From assembly GCA_017305555.1 (NCBI GenBank), contig JAFKKM010000016.1, positions 68,090 to 100,596 on the forward strand: 32,507 nt of DNA, read 5' to 3'. Both the position numbers and the translations under genes were made by a program. How positions within the stretch are numbered: the first letter of the stretch is position 1; each line of letters begins with the position of its first letter. This stretch comes from Hyphomicrobiales bacterium. GTDB lineage: Bacteria; Pseudomonadota; Alphaproteobacteria; Rhizobiales; Xanthobacteraceae. The notes under the pieces were generated by a model, which saw nothing but the letters and a program-made list of their open reading frames with translations, had not been told where the DNA came from and made no database searches. Shown here piece after piece: positions 17,276 through 25,803 of this stretch.

Positions 17276-18076
17276 ATGCCTGCGGGTGAATTCGACTCGC
17301 GGCCCGTCCTGATCGTGACCGGTCTGATGCAGGAGGCGCGCATTGCCGCCGGCCCTGGCATGACCGTCATTTGCAGCAGCAGCAATCCAACACAGCTTCG
17401 CTCGCTCCTGGCCGGTTTCGATCCGGGCACGGTTCGCGGCGTCGTCAGCTTCGGCGTGGCCGGCGGCCTCGATCCCGAACTCGAGTCGGGCGATGTCGTG
17501 GTCGCCACCGATGTCACGGCAGGTCAGCAAAGCTGGCTGGCCGGCGCTTCGCTCAGCGAAGAACTCATCGATGATAACGGGCTCGGGGGACGGCGGATTG
17601 TTCGCGCGCGCCTCGTGGGTGTCGAACAGGTGGTGCCGGCACGGTCCGCCAAGGCCGCGCTGCGCCGCGAGACGGGAGCCGCTGCGGTCGATATGGAAAG
17701 CCACATCGCCGCCGCCTACGCCACCGAGGCCGGTCTGCCGTTTGCCGCTTTGCGCGTTATCAGCGATCCGGCAAGCCGCTCGCTGCCGGCGTTGGCCGTC
17801 AACGCCGTGAAGCCGAACGGCAACATCAATCTCGGCGCCGTGCTGCGCGGCATCGCGCGCAACCCGATGGTGGTTCGTGCGCTGATGGCGACCGGACGCG
17901 ACTTCAATCGCGCCTTGCGTAGCCTGCGCGGCTGCCAGCCGGCGCTGATGATGCAGCGGACCACGGTGTTCGCGCAGGCCCATCACAACCGCAATCACGC
18001 CGTTGCGCGACGGCCCGCTGAGGCCACGCAGGCCATCTCGGCGATCGGGCGTCAACTCGCGGCGGCGGGCTCCTGA
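17276..18076 (+). CDS. hpnG: Adenosylhopane nucleosidase HpnG
   Basis: A 266-residue protein of the nucleoside phosphorylase/MTAN superfamily that removes adenine from adenosylhopane (giving ribosylhopane), the step after HpnH. Family marks are VSFGVAGGLDPELESGDVVVATDV (the base/ribose-binding glycine region), AAVDMESHIAAAYA (the MES segment contacting ribose) and LRVISDPASRSLP with the catalytic Asp. ATG 17276 has GGGGA 7 bases upstream; an in-frame GTG at 17249 overlapping the shc stop is a less likely alternative. The C-terminal 30 residues (Ala/His/Arg-rich) look poorly conserved. It is the last gene of the plus-strand hpnC-hpnG operon. Confidence 0.92.
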   Translation: MPAGEFDSRPVLIVTGLMQEARIAAGPGMTVICSSSNPTQLRSLLAGFDPGTVRGVVSFGVAGGLDPELESGDVVVATDVTAGQQSWLAGASLSEELIDDNGLGGRRIVRARLVGVEQVVPARSAKAALRRETGAAAVDMESHIAAAYATEAGLPFAALRVISDPASRSLPALAVNAVKPNGNINLGAVLRGIARNPMVVRALMATGRDFNRALRSLRGCQPALMMQRTTVFAQAHHNRNHAVARRPAEATQAISAIGRQLAAAGS

Positions 18077-18121
18077 GAGCGCCTGTTAGGGCAGATTTCG
18101 TTCAGATAGAATCAACCCATT

Positions 18122-18210
18122 CGTCATGGCCGGGCTCATCCCGGCCATCGACGTCTTTGGCCCTTGCATCGCCTTCAAGACGTGGATGCCCCGCATAAGC
18201 GGGCATCACG
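18122..18210. repeat. Dispersed intergenic palindromic repeat, copy 1
   Basis: A mirror-image element of about 90 bases. Hairpin ATGGCCGGG/CCCGGCCAT (18126-18134 and 18140-18148), then GACGTCTT (18150-18157) matched by AAGACGT (18178-18184), then hairpin ATGCCCCGC...GCGGGCAT ending near 18207, flanked by CGTC and CACG. This form is common between genes in Bradyrhizobium and Rhodopseudomonas genomes. A second, diverged copy is at 25699-25775. It follows hpnG and precedes the hpnH terminator. Confidence 0.8.
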
Positions 18211-18246
18211 GATGAGGTTGGGTGCACCGCCATGCCAAATAAGAAA

Positions 18247-18275
18247 CCTCGCTTCCAAGTATATCGGAAGCGAGG
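18247..18275 (-). terminator. Terminator of the ispH-hpnH transcript
   Basis: CCTCGCTTCC (18247-18256) and GGAAGCGAGG (18266-18275) form a perfect 10-bp stem with a 9-base loop. Read on the minus strand, the stem is followed by TTTCTTATTT, a reasonable U-tract, so it terminates hpnH. It could also help block read-through from hpnG. Confidence 0.8.
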
Positions 18276-18313
18276 CTTGTTAGGCTTTGGATATTGAAGA
18301 GCAGGCCGACTGC

Positions 18314-19480
18314 TTACGCGGCGGTCGAGGTCTTCTGCTTGGCGGCGGCTTTGGCAGCCGCTTCCGCCGCTTCGTCGCGGCGAATTTCCGTCAGCGTCTT
18401 CTGAACCTGCTGGGCGAAGATGTACTGCGCCGGGCGTTGGTTGGAGAGGTCGATCTCCGGTGCCAGCGGGCCGCTGGTGCGGATGCCGCGCAACGCGACC
18501 CAGGCGGCCTTGAATGGGTTACGGAAGGCGGCGTCGGCCGCGGTCGGCTCGTAACCACAATGCGCCATGCAGTTGGCGCACTTCTCGTACTTGCCGGTGC
18601 CGTATGTGTCCCAATCGGTCTCGTTCATCAGCTCCTTGAAGGTCTTGGTGTAACCTTCACCGAGCAGGTAGCAGGGTTTCTGCCAGCCGAAGATGTTACG
18701 CGCCGGCATACCCCACGGGGTGCATTCGTAGCTCTGGTTGCCGGCGAGGAAGTCGAGGAACAGGCTGGAGTGCATGAAGTTCCACTTCTTGCCCTTGCCG
18801 AGTGCGAAGACATCGCGGAACAGCTTCTTGGTCTTGGTGCGGTTCAGGAAGTGCTCCTGATCCGGCGCGCGCTCGTAGGCATAGCCCGGAGACATCGACA
18901 CGCCGACGCCAAGCTCAGTAGTGAAATCGAGGAACTTGGCGATCTCATCGGCCGGATGGTTGTCGAAGATGGTGGCGTTGACGTTGACGGTGAAGCCGCG
19001 TGCCTTGGCCGCCTTGATCGCCGACACGGCGCGGTCGAACACGCCCTGCTGCGACACAGAGCGATCGTGATGCTCTTTGAGGCCGTCGAGATGCACCGAG
19101 AAGAACAGGTACGGGGAGGGCTCGAACAGATCGAGCTTCTTTTCCAGCAGCATCGCGTTGGTGCAGAGCGACACGAACTTCTTGCGCGCGACCAGGCCGC
19201 GCACGATCTCGCCGATCTCCTTGTGGATCAGCGGTTCGCCACCGGGAATCGCCACCATCGGTGCGCCGCATTCCTCGGCGGCGTCCCAGCACTCCTGCGC
19301 CGACATACGGCGATTGAGGATCGCGTCCGGGTAATCGATCTTGCCGCAGCCGGCGCAGGCCAGATTGCAGCGAAATAGCGGTTCAAGCATCAGCACGAGC
19401 GGATAGCGTTTCCGGCCCATGAGCTTCTGCTTCATGATGTAGCCGCCGATACGGATCTCTTTCAGAAAAGGTATAGCCAT
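18314..19480 (-). CDS. hpnH: Adenosylhopane synthase HpnH (radical SAM)
   Basis: A 388-residue radical SAM protein. The cluster motif CNLACAGC lies at Cys38, Cys42 and Cys45; it then shows IPGGEPLIHKEIGEI (SAM-binding GGEP), FSVHLDGLKEHHD and a C-terminal cysteine group CANCMAHCG, as in the SPASM-like tail of HpnH. HpnH joins the 5'-deoxyadenosyl group of SAM to hopene, giving adenosylhopane, the first step of side-chain extension. ATG 19480 (MAIPFLKEIRIGGYIMKQK) is the conserved start. The last 25 residues are Ala/Lys/Glu-rich low complexity. It lies 36 bases downstream of ispH on the same strand. Confidence 0.94.
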   Translation of the reverse strand: MAIPFLKEIRIGGYIMKQKLMGRKRYPLVLMLEPLFRCNLACAGCGKIDYPDAILNRRMSAQECWDAAEECGAPMVAIPGGEPLIHKEIGEIVRGLVARKKFVSLCTNAMLLEKKLDLFEPSPYLFFSVHLDGLKEHHDRSVSQQGVFDRAVSAIKAAKARGFTVNVNATIFDNHPADEIAKFLDFTTELGVGVSMSPGYAYERAPDQEHFLNRTKTKKLFRDVFALGKGKKWNFMHSSLFLDFLAGNQSYECTPWGMPARNIFGWQKPCYLLGEGYTKTFKELMNETDWDTYGTGKYEKCANCMAHCGYEPTAADAAFRNPFKAAWVALRGIRTSGPLAPEIDLSNQRPAQYIFAQQVQKTLTEIRRDEAAEAAAKAAAKQKTSTAA

Positions 19481-19516
19481 TCTCAAGGTTCTTTCTGGCC
19501 GCACCGCATCTCGCCG

Positions 19517-20452
19517 TTAGGCGACGTCGGCCCGTGTCAATTCGGCGGGAAGCCGGAATTCGATGTTCTCCTCGCGGCCGGGCAGTACCGATACGGCCAC
19601 CGGACCGATTCGCCGCAGCGTCTCAATCACGTCGTCCACCAGCACTTCGGGAGCCGAAGCACCTGCGGTGATGCCTACAGCTTTTGCGTTCGCCAGCCAA
19701 TCGGGATTTAGTTCGCTGCCATCCGCGATGAGATAGCTTGGGACGCCCGCCTCGGCTCCGATCTCGCGCAAACGGTTCGAATTCGAGCTATTTGTCGCAC
19801 CGACCACGAGGATAACGTCCACGAGCTTGCTGAGGTCTCTTACAGCAGATTGACGATTTTGTGTCGCATAGCAGATATCCCGGGTATCCGGGCCTTGAAT
19901 GTCTGTAAACCGGGTCTGGAGGGCCGCGATGATGTCCCTGGTGTCGTCAACACTTAGTGTGGTCTGCGTGATGTAGGCGACCGGGGCATCGGCAGGCAGG
20001 TCGAGGGCCGCGACATCCGCGACATTTTGCACCAGCAGAACCGGACCTGGAACTTGCCCCATGGTTCCCACCACTTCGGGGTGGCTCTCATGGCCGATCA
20101 GGATGACGATCCGGCCCTTGGACATATAGCGTTTGCCCTGATTGTGAACCTTCGTCACCAGCGGACAGGTGGCATTGAGGACCGGCAACCCCCGGCTGGC
20201 GGCCTCTTCCTCGACGCTTTTAGCCACGCCATGGGCCGAGAAAACCGTGACGGCGTTGGGGGGGACTTCGTCGAGATCCTCGACGAAAATGGCCCCTTTG
20301 GCCTTCAGGCTTTCGACGACGTACTTGTTGTGAACGATTTCGTGACGGACATAGACCGGGGGGCCGTATTTCTCGAGAGCACGTTCGACAATCTCGATGG
20401 CGCGCACGACACCGGCGCAAAACCCTCGGGGTTGAGCGAGAAAAACTTCCAT
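19517..20452 (-). CDS. ispH: 4-hydroxy-3-methylbut-2-enyl diphosphate reductase IspH
   Basis: A 311-residue Fe-S enzyme, the normal length. The three cluster cysteines are Cys12 (PRGFCAGV), Cys96 (NATCPLV) and Cys194 ([10 protein letters not shown]). Substrate-binding histidines are His41 (HEIVHN) and His124 (GHESHPEV), with Glu126 as proton donor and the TQTTLS segment at 162-167. IspH makes IPP and DMAPP in the last step of the MEP pathway. ATG 20452 is chosen from the family's [14 protein letters not shown] start; the open frame runs further upstream without conservation. It is co-directional with hpnH, so C5 supply and hopanoid side-chain synthesis probably share a transcript. A second IspH elsewhere in the genome cannot be ruled out. 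Confidence 0.95.
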   Translation of the reverse strand: MEVFLAQPRGFCAGVVRAIEIVERALEKYGPPVYVRHEIVHNKYVVESLKAKGAIFVEDLDEVPPNAVTVFSAHGVAKSVEEEAASRGLPVLNATCPLVTKVHNQGKRYMSKGRIVILIGHESHPEVVGTMGQVPGPVLLVQNVADVAALDLPADAPVAYITQTTLSVDDTRDIIAALQTRFTDIQGPDTRDICYATQNRQSAVRDLSKLVDVILVVGATNSSNSNRLREIGAEAGVPSYLIADGSELNPDWLANAKAVGITAGASAPEVLVDDVIETLRRIGPVAVSVLPGREENIEFRLPAELTRADVA

Positions 20453-20970
20453 TGCGGGACCTTCAGCCAGGATGCGCCAAGCGCATCGGGTTCTCCATGG
20501 GATAGGAACGAGAGCTATTAGTCGTTTCCCGGCATATAAGGGTTCAGCCGCGCGCCGCCAAACCATGGCGTCGCTGCCGACCGCGCAGTTGACGGCATGG
20601 TTACCGCATTGTGGTATTATATTACGGTAACTCCACGAAATGGAACCCCGCTGCCTCCGTCATCTTGCCGCCACTTAATCCTGACTATTCGGTTCCAGCG
20701 AGGACTTCGCGGCGATTTCAGGGCGGGCGACAAATCGCCGCTCATTTGGATGAAGCGCTGAACCTCATGTATAGCCCGCGTGTCATAGGCCGGGGATCGT
20801 TCGCACGTTCCGCGCGCAAATGACCGTGAACCTTCCAGGGAAAGTCACGTCACGTCGTCGCAGCGCCCGCGGTCGAACATTTCTTCATATCTGAAGTTTG
20901 ATAAGACAGCCCCGCGTTGAATGGACTTCGATTCCCGCTCTTCTGTTGATTGCCAAAAGAAAGAAAGATC
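20453..20970. other. Divergent regulatory region between ispH and hpnN
   Basis: About 520 bases without a convincing gene. It holds a minus-strand consensus -10 box (20616-20621) flanked by a GTTACCG/CGGTAAC inverted repeat, and a 10-bp perfect hairpin GCGGCGATTT/AAATCGCCGC (20709-20718 and 20732-20741, 13-base loop). A possible 70-codon frame at 20611-20823 has a GTG start and no coding character. Confidence 0.6.
20600..20631 (-). promoter_or_regulatory. Candidate ispH promoter with -10 TATAAT inside an inverted repeat
   Basis: Read on the minus strand, 20621-20616 is TATAAT, a perfect -10 hexamer, about 164 bases before the ispH start. The best -35 candidate (TTCCAT, 20645-20640, 18-base spacer) is weak. 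The -10 is framed by GTTACCG (20600-20606) and CGGTAAC (20625-20631), which would let a dimeric repressor cover it. The regulator is unknown. Confidence 0.4.
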
Positions 20971-23559
20971 GTGCTGACACGCCTCGTTGTTTCCATCGTC
21001 GGGTTTTGTACGCGATTTGCGGTCCCGACCGTACTGGTTGCCGTCCTCGCGACGGCGTTCGCGGGTGTCTATGCCGTCGACAACTTCGCTATCAACACCG
21101 ACATCAACAAACTGATTTCGCCGAACCTCGATTGGCGGCAACGTGATATCGCGTTCGAGAAGGCGTTCGACCAGGAGCGGCTGATCATCGCGGTGGTGGA
21201 AGCGCCGACCCCGGAATTCGCTGGTGCAGCGGCGACGGCGCTGGAGAAGAAACTTCAGGAGAACCACGTCAATTTCGAATCGGTGCGGCGTCTTGGCGGC
21301 GGTGCATTCTTCGAGAAGAACGGATTGCTGTTCCTGCCGACGAAGGAAGTCGCGCAGATCACTGGTCAGTTCCAGTCGGCGGCGCCTCTGCTCGAAGTCA
21401 TCGCGGGCGATCCCAGCTTGCGCGGATTGACCGGCGCATTGGAGATCGCGCTGACCGGCATCAAGCGCGGCCAGTTCACGCTCGACTCGGCGGCGCATCC
21501 GCTCGACACCATCGCGGGGACGGTCGAGCAAACGCTCGACAAGGGTAACGCGACGTTCTCCTGGCGCGGACTGGTCAGCGACAAGCCGCTCACCGACGCC
21601 GACAAGCGGGCCTTCATCGAGGTCAAGCCGATCCTCAACTTCGACGAACTTGAGCCTGGCAAGGCCGCGACCGACGCGATCCGCAAGGCGGCGAGCGACA
21701 TCAATCTCGCCGGCGAGTTCAGCGCGCGGGTGCGCCTGACCGGCCCGGTGCCGATCGCCAACGAAGAGTTCGCGACGGTGCAGGAAGGCGCGCTCGTCAA
21801 CGGCATCGGCACCGTCCTGGTGGTGCTGTTCATTCTCTGGATGGCGCTACGCTCGCCGAAAATCATTTTCGCCGTCTTCGTGACGCTGACGATAGGACTG
21901 GCGCTCACGACCGCCGCCGGATTGATGATGGTCGGCGCACTGAATCTGATTTCGGTGGCCTTCGCGGTGTTGTTCATCGGCCTCGGCGTCGATTTCGGCA
22001 TTCAGTACAGCGTGCGCTATCGTTCGGAGCGATTCAAACACGACGACTTGCGGATGGCGCTGCTGCGTGGCGCCAAACGATCAGCGGTGCCGCTGTCGCT
22101 GGCGGCGGTGGCAACGGCAGCGGGCTTCCTGTCGTTCCTGCCGACCGACTACAAGGGCGTCTCTGAACTCGGCATCATCGCCGGTGTCGGCATGATGGTT
22201 GCGTTCTTCGCCAGCATCACCGTGTTGCCCGCGCTCCTGATGCTGCTCAACCCGCCCGGCGAAAGCGACGCCGTCGGCTATGCCTTCCTCGCGCCGGTGG
22301 ATCATTTTCTCGAGAAGCATCGCGTTCCGATCATCGTCGGCACGCTGCTCCTGGTGATCGGCGGCTTGCCGCTGCTGTACTTCCTGCACTTCGACTTCAA
22401 TCCGATTCATTTGCGCAATCCGAAGGTGGAATCCATCGCGACCTATCTCGATCTGCGCAAGGATCCCAACACCGGCGCCAACGCCATCAACGTGATGGCG
22501 CCGAATGAAGCCGGCGCGAAGCAGGTCGAGGAGAAACTAGCCAAGCTGCCGCAGGTGCTGCGCGTGATGTCGCTGGATAGCTTCGTACCCGAGGATCAGC
22601 CGGCCAAGCTGAAGCTGATCGAAGCCGGCGCGCGCGTGATCAATCCGGCTATCAACCCGGATCAGGTCGATGCCGCTCCGTCCGATGCGGAGAACGTTGC
22701 CGCGTTGAAGGGCGCGGTAGAAAGCCTGCGCAAGACCGCGGGCGATCAAAAGGGACCGGGCGCATTGGCGGCGCGGCGGCTTGCCGATGCCCTCTCCAAG
22801 ACCGCGTCCGCGAGTGAAGCCGTGCGCAACAAGGTGCAGGCGGTGTTCGTCGCGCCGCTACAGATCATGCTCGATCAGTTGCGCAACTCGTTACAGGCGC
22901 AGCCCGTGAGCCTCGAGACACTTCCGCAGGATCTGGTGAAGTCGTGGAAGACTGCCGACGGTCAGGTGCGTGTCGAGGTTTCGCCGAAGGGCGATTCCAA
23001 CGACAATGAAGTCTTGCGCAGCTTCGCCGATGCCGTGCTTGCGGCCGAGCCGAACGCGATCGGCGGACCGGTCTCGATCCTCAAATCCGGCGATACCATC
23101 GTGAAGGCGTTCATTCATGCCGGCCTCTGGGCATTGCTGTCGATCAGTATCCTGTTGTGGATCGCGTTGCGGCGGATCACCGACGTGTTGATGACGTTGG
23201 TGCCGCTGTTGGTGGCGGGTGCGCTGACGTTGGAAATCTGCGTGCTGATCGGGCTGCCGCTCAACTTTGCCAACATCATCGCGCTGCCGTTGCTGCTCGG
23301 CGTCGGCGTCGCGTTCAAGATCTACTACGTGGTGGCATGGCGGGCAGGGCACACCAACCTGCTGCAATCGAGCCTGACGCGCGCGATCTTCTTCAGCGCG
23401 CTGACGACGGCGACCGCGTTCGGCAGCCTGTGGCTGTCGAGCCATCCCGGCACCGCCAGCATGGGCAAGCTATTGGCGCTGTCGCTGGTGACGACGCTCG
23501 CCGCCGTGTTGCTGTTCCAGCCGGCGCTAATGGGTCGTCCGCGCGATACCGGGAATTAG
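20971..23559 (+). CDS. hpnN: Hopanoid transporter HpnN (RND/MMPL family)
   Basis: An 862-residue inner-membrane RND protein of the HAE3 branch with TM1 near residues 8-33, a large periplasmic loop to about 265, TM2-TM6 (about 270-420, including FIGLGVDFGIQYSVRYRSE with its acidic residue), a second loop (about 460-700) and TM8-TM12. The second-half equivalent of TM4 is LLGVGVAFKIYYVVAWR, with no acid. HpnN carries hopanoids from the inner to the outer membrane. GTG 20971 follows AAGAAAGA and starts near TM1; TTG 20950 is an alternative adding seven residues. Its 3' end overlaps the convergent DUF2147 gene by 33 bases. It is divergent from ispH and upstream of hpnO. Confidence 0.92.
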   Translation: MLTRLVVSIVGFCTRFAVPTVLVAVLATAFAGVYAVDNFAINTDINKLISPNLDWRQRDIAFEKAFDQERLIIAVVEAPTPEFAGAAATALEKKLQENHVNFESVRRLGGGAFFEKNGLLFLPTKEVAQITGQFQSAAPLLEVIAGDPSLRGLTGALEIALTGIKRGQFTLDSAAHPLDTIAGTVEQTLDKGNATFSWRGLVSDKPLTDADKRAFIEVKPILNFDELEPGKAATDAIRKAASDINLAGEFSARVRLTGPVPIANEEFATVQEGALVNGIGTVLVVLFILWMALRSPKIIFAVFVTLTIGLALTTAAGLMMVGALNLISVAFAVLFIGLGVDFGIQYSVRYRSERFKHDDLRMALLRGAKRSAVPLSLAAVATAAGFLSFLPTDYKGVSELGIIAGVGMMVAFFASITVLPALLMLLNPPGESDAVGYAFLAPVDHFLEKHRVPIIVGTLLLVIGGLPLLYFLHFDFNPIHLRNPKVESIATYLDLRKDPNTGANAINVMAPNEAGAKQVEEKLAKLPQVLRVMSLDSFVPEDQPAKLKLIEAGARVINPAINPDQVDAAPSDAENVAALKGAVESLRKTAGDQKGPGALAARRLADALSKTASASEAVRNKVQAVFVAPLQIMLDQLRNSLQAQPVSLETLPQDLVKSWKTADGQVRVEVSPKGDSNDNEVLRSFADAVLAAEPNAIGGPVSILKSGDTIVKAFIHAGLWALLSISILLWIALRRITDVLMTLVPLLVAGALTLEICVLIGLPLNFANIIALPLLLGVGVAFKIYYVVAWRAGHTNLLQSSLTRAIFFSALTTATAFGSLWLSSHPGTASMGKLLALSLVTTLAAVLLFQPALMGRPRDTGN

Positions 23560-24177
23560 GCAGATATCGCCAACCGGGTCGGCGGCTTCGCCGGCCTCCG
23601 CCGCGCCTTTCTGGCCGACGGTCTTCGGCGGCGCCTTGCCGGCGCTTTTCGCTGTCGACGAATGATGATGACCCTTGGCCGGGGGGACGGGCTTCGCGGC
23701 GGATTCGGCTGCGGGCGAATTGGACGGGCTGCTCGGGATCGGGCCGCTCACTCGCGTCCAGGTCTGGCCGCCGCACAGGATGCCGAGCACGCATCCCTCG
23801 ATCTCGAGCTCATTCGGATTGTTCAATGTCATCGTGGAGTCGTAGAGCTTGCCGTCCTTGGCGTTGTAGATTTGCCCTTCCCACTGATCGGTGTTGCCTT
23901 TCTTCTTCTTCATATCGAGCAAGATTGGCATTCCGAGCGTCGGACGTGATTTTTTCGCAGCATCGGGATTGTTCTTGTCGCGGCCGCCGGGGATTTTCTC
24001 CCACGCCACGGCCCCCCACATGCTACCGTTGCACGCCGCGACTCGGATATTGGCGACGCCGTCCTCAACACGCCAGTCCCCGGTCGGGTCGCCAGCCAGC
24101 GCCGGCGTCATGCTGGCGGCCAGAAGAAAGCCACAACAGGCCAGAATGCGCTTGGTGGATCGGGAAGACTGCAACAT
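23527..24177 (-). CDS. Exported DUF2147 protein
   Basis: A 216-residue protein with a signal peptide (about residues 1-28, hydrophobic core ILACCGFLLAASM, cleavage near TPALA-G). The DUF2147 domain follows (about 29-140): PTGDWRVEDGVANIRVAACNGSMWGAVAWEK, then DQWEGQIYNAKDGKLYDSTMTL, then EGCVLGILCGGQTWTRV. A Pro/Ala/Lys-rich tail of some 75 residues is probably disordered, ending GDICLIPGIARTTH. DUF2147 proteins are periplasmic and of unknown function. ATG 24177 is set by the signal peptide. The last 11 codons are antisense to the end of hpnN. It is divergent from hpnO with a 100-base gap. A hopanoid role is not shown. Confidence 0.8.
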   Translation of the reverse strand: MLQSSRSTKRILACCGFLLAASMTPALAGDPTGDWRVEDGVANIRVAACNGSMWGAVAWEKIPGGRDKNNPDAAKKSRPTLGMPILLDMKKKKGNTDQWEGQIYNAKDGKLYDSTMTLNNPNELEIEGCVLGILCGGQTWTRVSGPIPSSPSNSPAAESAAKPVPPAKGHHHSSTAKSAGKAPPKTVGQKGAAEAGEAADPVGDICLIPGIARTTH

Positions 24178-24277
24178 GGTGAACCCTGTGATTTGATCTG
24201 TTTGACTGCGGTGAATCGAGAACGCCATAACGGGCTTTTTTATTGACGCGCAGGACATCAACCGAAATATGTAGCCG

Positions 24278-25669
24278 ATGGTATATTCAAATCTAGACGT
24301 TTCCGAGATGTTTGTGGATCGCGAGGCGGAGCGCAGTTCTCTGCACACGCGGCATCTCAATGAACAACTCGTCCGGGTTCTTAAGACGATCGGCTACGAT
24401 GTCGGGTTCAAGCGCGGCGAGGGGCAGTATCTGTTCGACCGCGAGGGCGCGCGTTATCTCGATCTCTTGAGCGGGTTCGGCGTGTTCGCCATCGGGCGGA
24501 ACCATCCGGCGTTGCGTCAGGCACTCAAGAGCGTGCTCGATGCCGATCTGCCCAACCTCGTGCAGATGGACGTGTCGACGCTCGCCGGCATTCTCGCGGA
24601 ACGATTGCTCGCGCGTGTGCCTTACATGGAGAAGGTGTTCTTCGCCAATTCCGGCACCGAATGCGTCGAGGCGGCGATCAAGTTCGCACGCGGCGCCACG
24701 GGACGTACCGGCATCGTCTATTGCGACCACGGCTATCACGGGCTGACTTACGGCTCGCTGTCGCTGACCGCCGACAACAATTTCCGAGGTGGCTTCGGCC
24801 CGCTGCTGCCGGATTGCACCGTAGTGCCGTTCAACGATCTCGCTGCGCTGGAACAGGCACTATCGACACGTCAGGTCGCGGCCTTCATCGTCGAACCGAT
24901 ACAGGGCAAGGGCGTGAACATGCCCTCCGACGAATTCCTGCCCGGCGCCGCGGCACTTTGCCGCCGTTACGGCACCATCATGGTTGCCGACGAGATCCAG
25001 AGCGGCATGGGGCGCACTGGCAAGTTTCTCGCGGTCGAGCACTGGAATGTCGAGCCCGACATGGTGCTGCTGTCGAAGTCGCTGTCCGGCGGCCATGTTC
25101 CAGTCGGCGCGGTGCTGACGCGCAAGAGCATCTTCGACAAGATCTTCAATCGCATGGATCGCGCTGTGGTGCATGGCTCGACCTTCGCCAAAAACGATCT
25201 GGCGATGGCGGCCGGCATCGCCACGCTTGAAGTGATGGAAGCCGAAAAGCTGATCGAGAACGCCGCAGAGCGTGGCGAGCAACTGATCACTGCGCTATCC
25301 GCGTTGATCCCGCGCTACGAGATGTTCAAGGAAGTGCGCGGCAAGGGATTGATGATCGGCGTCGAATTCGGACCGCCGAAATCGTTCCGGCTCAAGGCGG
25401 CGTGGAATTTGTTGGAGAGCGCCAACAAGGGGCTGTTCTGTCAGTTGATCACCGTGCCGCTGTTTAAGGATCACAAGATCCTGACGCAGGTGGCGGGCCA
25501 CGGCAGCCACACCGTCAAGCTGCTGCCGTCGCTGACTGTCACCGCCGACGATTGTAAGTGGATCGAGAACGCGTTCGACGCGACCATCGCGGCAAGCCAT
25601 CAGGTGCCGGGCGCGATCTGGTCGCTCGGCAAAACGCTGGTCGACAACGCGGTGCGCAAGTCTGCTTAA
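24278..25669 (+). CDS. hpnO: Hopanoid aminotransferase HpnO (aminobacteriohopanetriol synthesis)
   Basis: A 463-residue class III PLP aminotransferase. The cofactor lysine is Lys267 in LLSKSLSGGHVPVG. Asp238 in VADEIQSGMGRTG binds the pyridine nitrogen, and FANSGTECVEAAIKFARGATGR (about 122-143) binds the phosphate. HpnO converts ribosylhopane/formylhopane into 35-aminobacteriohopanetriol. The class III family is broad (ornithine and acetylornithine transaminases), but this sequence type and its place after hpnN identify it as HpnO. ATG 24278 is used; ATG 24308 is a shorter option. The ribosome site is weak. Confidence 0.88.
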   Translation: MVYSNLDVSEMFVDREAERSSLHTRHLNEQLVRVLKTIGYDVGFKRGEGQYLFDREGARYLDLLSGFGVFAIGRNHPALRQALKSVLDADLPNLVQMDVSTLAGILAERLLARVPYMEKVFFANSGTECVEAAIKFARGATGRTGIVYCDHGYHGLTYGSLSLTADNNFRGGFGPLLPDCTVVPFNDLAALEQALSTRQVAAFIVEPIQGKGVNMPSDEFLPGAAALCRRYGTIMVADEIQSGMGRTGKFLAVEHWNVEPDMVLLSKSLSGGHVPVGAVLTRKSIFDKIFNRMDRAVVHGSTFAKNDLAMAAGIATLEVMEAEKLIENAAERGEQLITALSALIPRYEMFKEVRGKGLMIGVEFGPPKSFRLKAAWNLLESANKGLFCQLITVPLFKDHKILTQVAGHGSHTVKLLPSLTVTADDCKWIENAFDATIAASHQVPGAIWSLGKTLVDNAVRKSA

Positions 25670-25698
25670 CGTCTATAGGGTTTCATGTTTTGACAGAA

Positions 25699-25775
25699 TG
25701 TCATTGCCGGGCTTGACCCGGCAATCCATCATTTTTGAAGAAGATGGATGCGCGGATCGGGTCCGCGCATGACGA
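25699..25775. repeat. Dispersed intergenic palindromic repeat, copy 2
   Basis: TGTCATTGCCGGG...CCCGGCAATCCATC (about 25699-25730) is mirrored by GATGGATGCGCGGA...TCCGCGCATGACGA (about 25743-25775), around a short AT-rich centre. The layout is the same as copy 1 at 18122: outer CGTCAT/ATGACG, two GC-rich hairpins and an inner inverted match. It separates the convergent hpnO and BcsS-like genes and may fold as an mRNA 3' end. Confidence 0.8.
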
Positions 25776-25803
25776 CGGAGATTCCATCAAAAGTCCAAAG
25801 CCT

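Noticed and set aside
20611-20823. 70-codon plus-strand open frame between ispH and hpnN
   Set aside because: It has a GTG start inside a likely promoter inverted repeat and contains the hairpin at 20709-20741; the composition does not look like protein coding.
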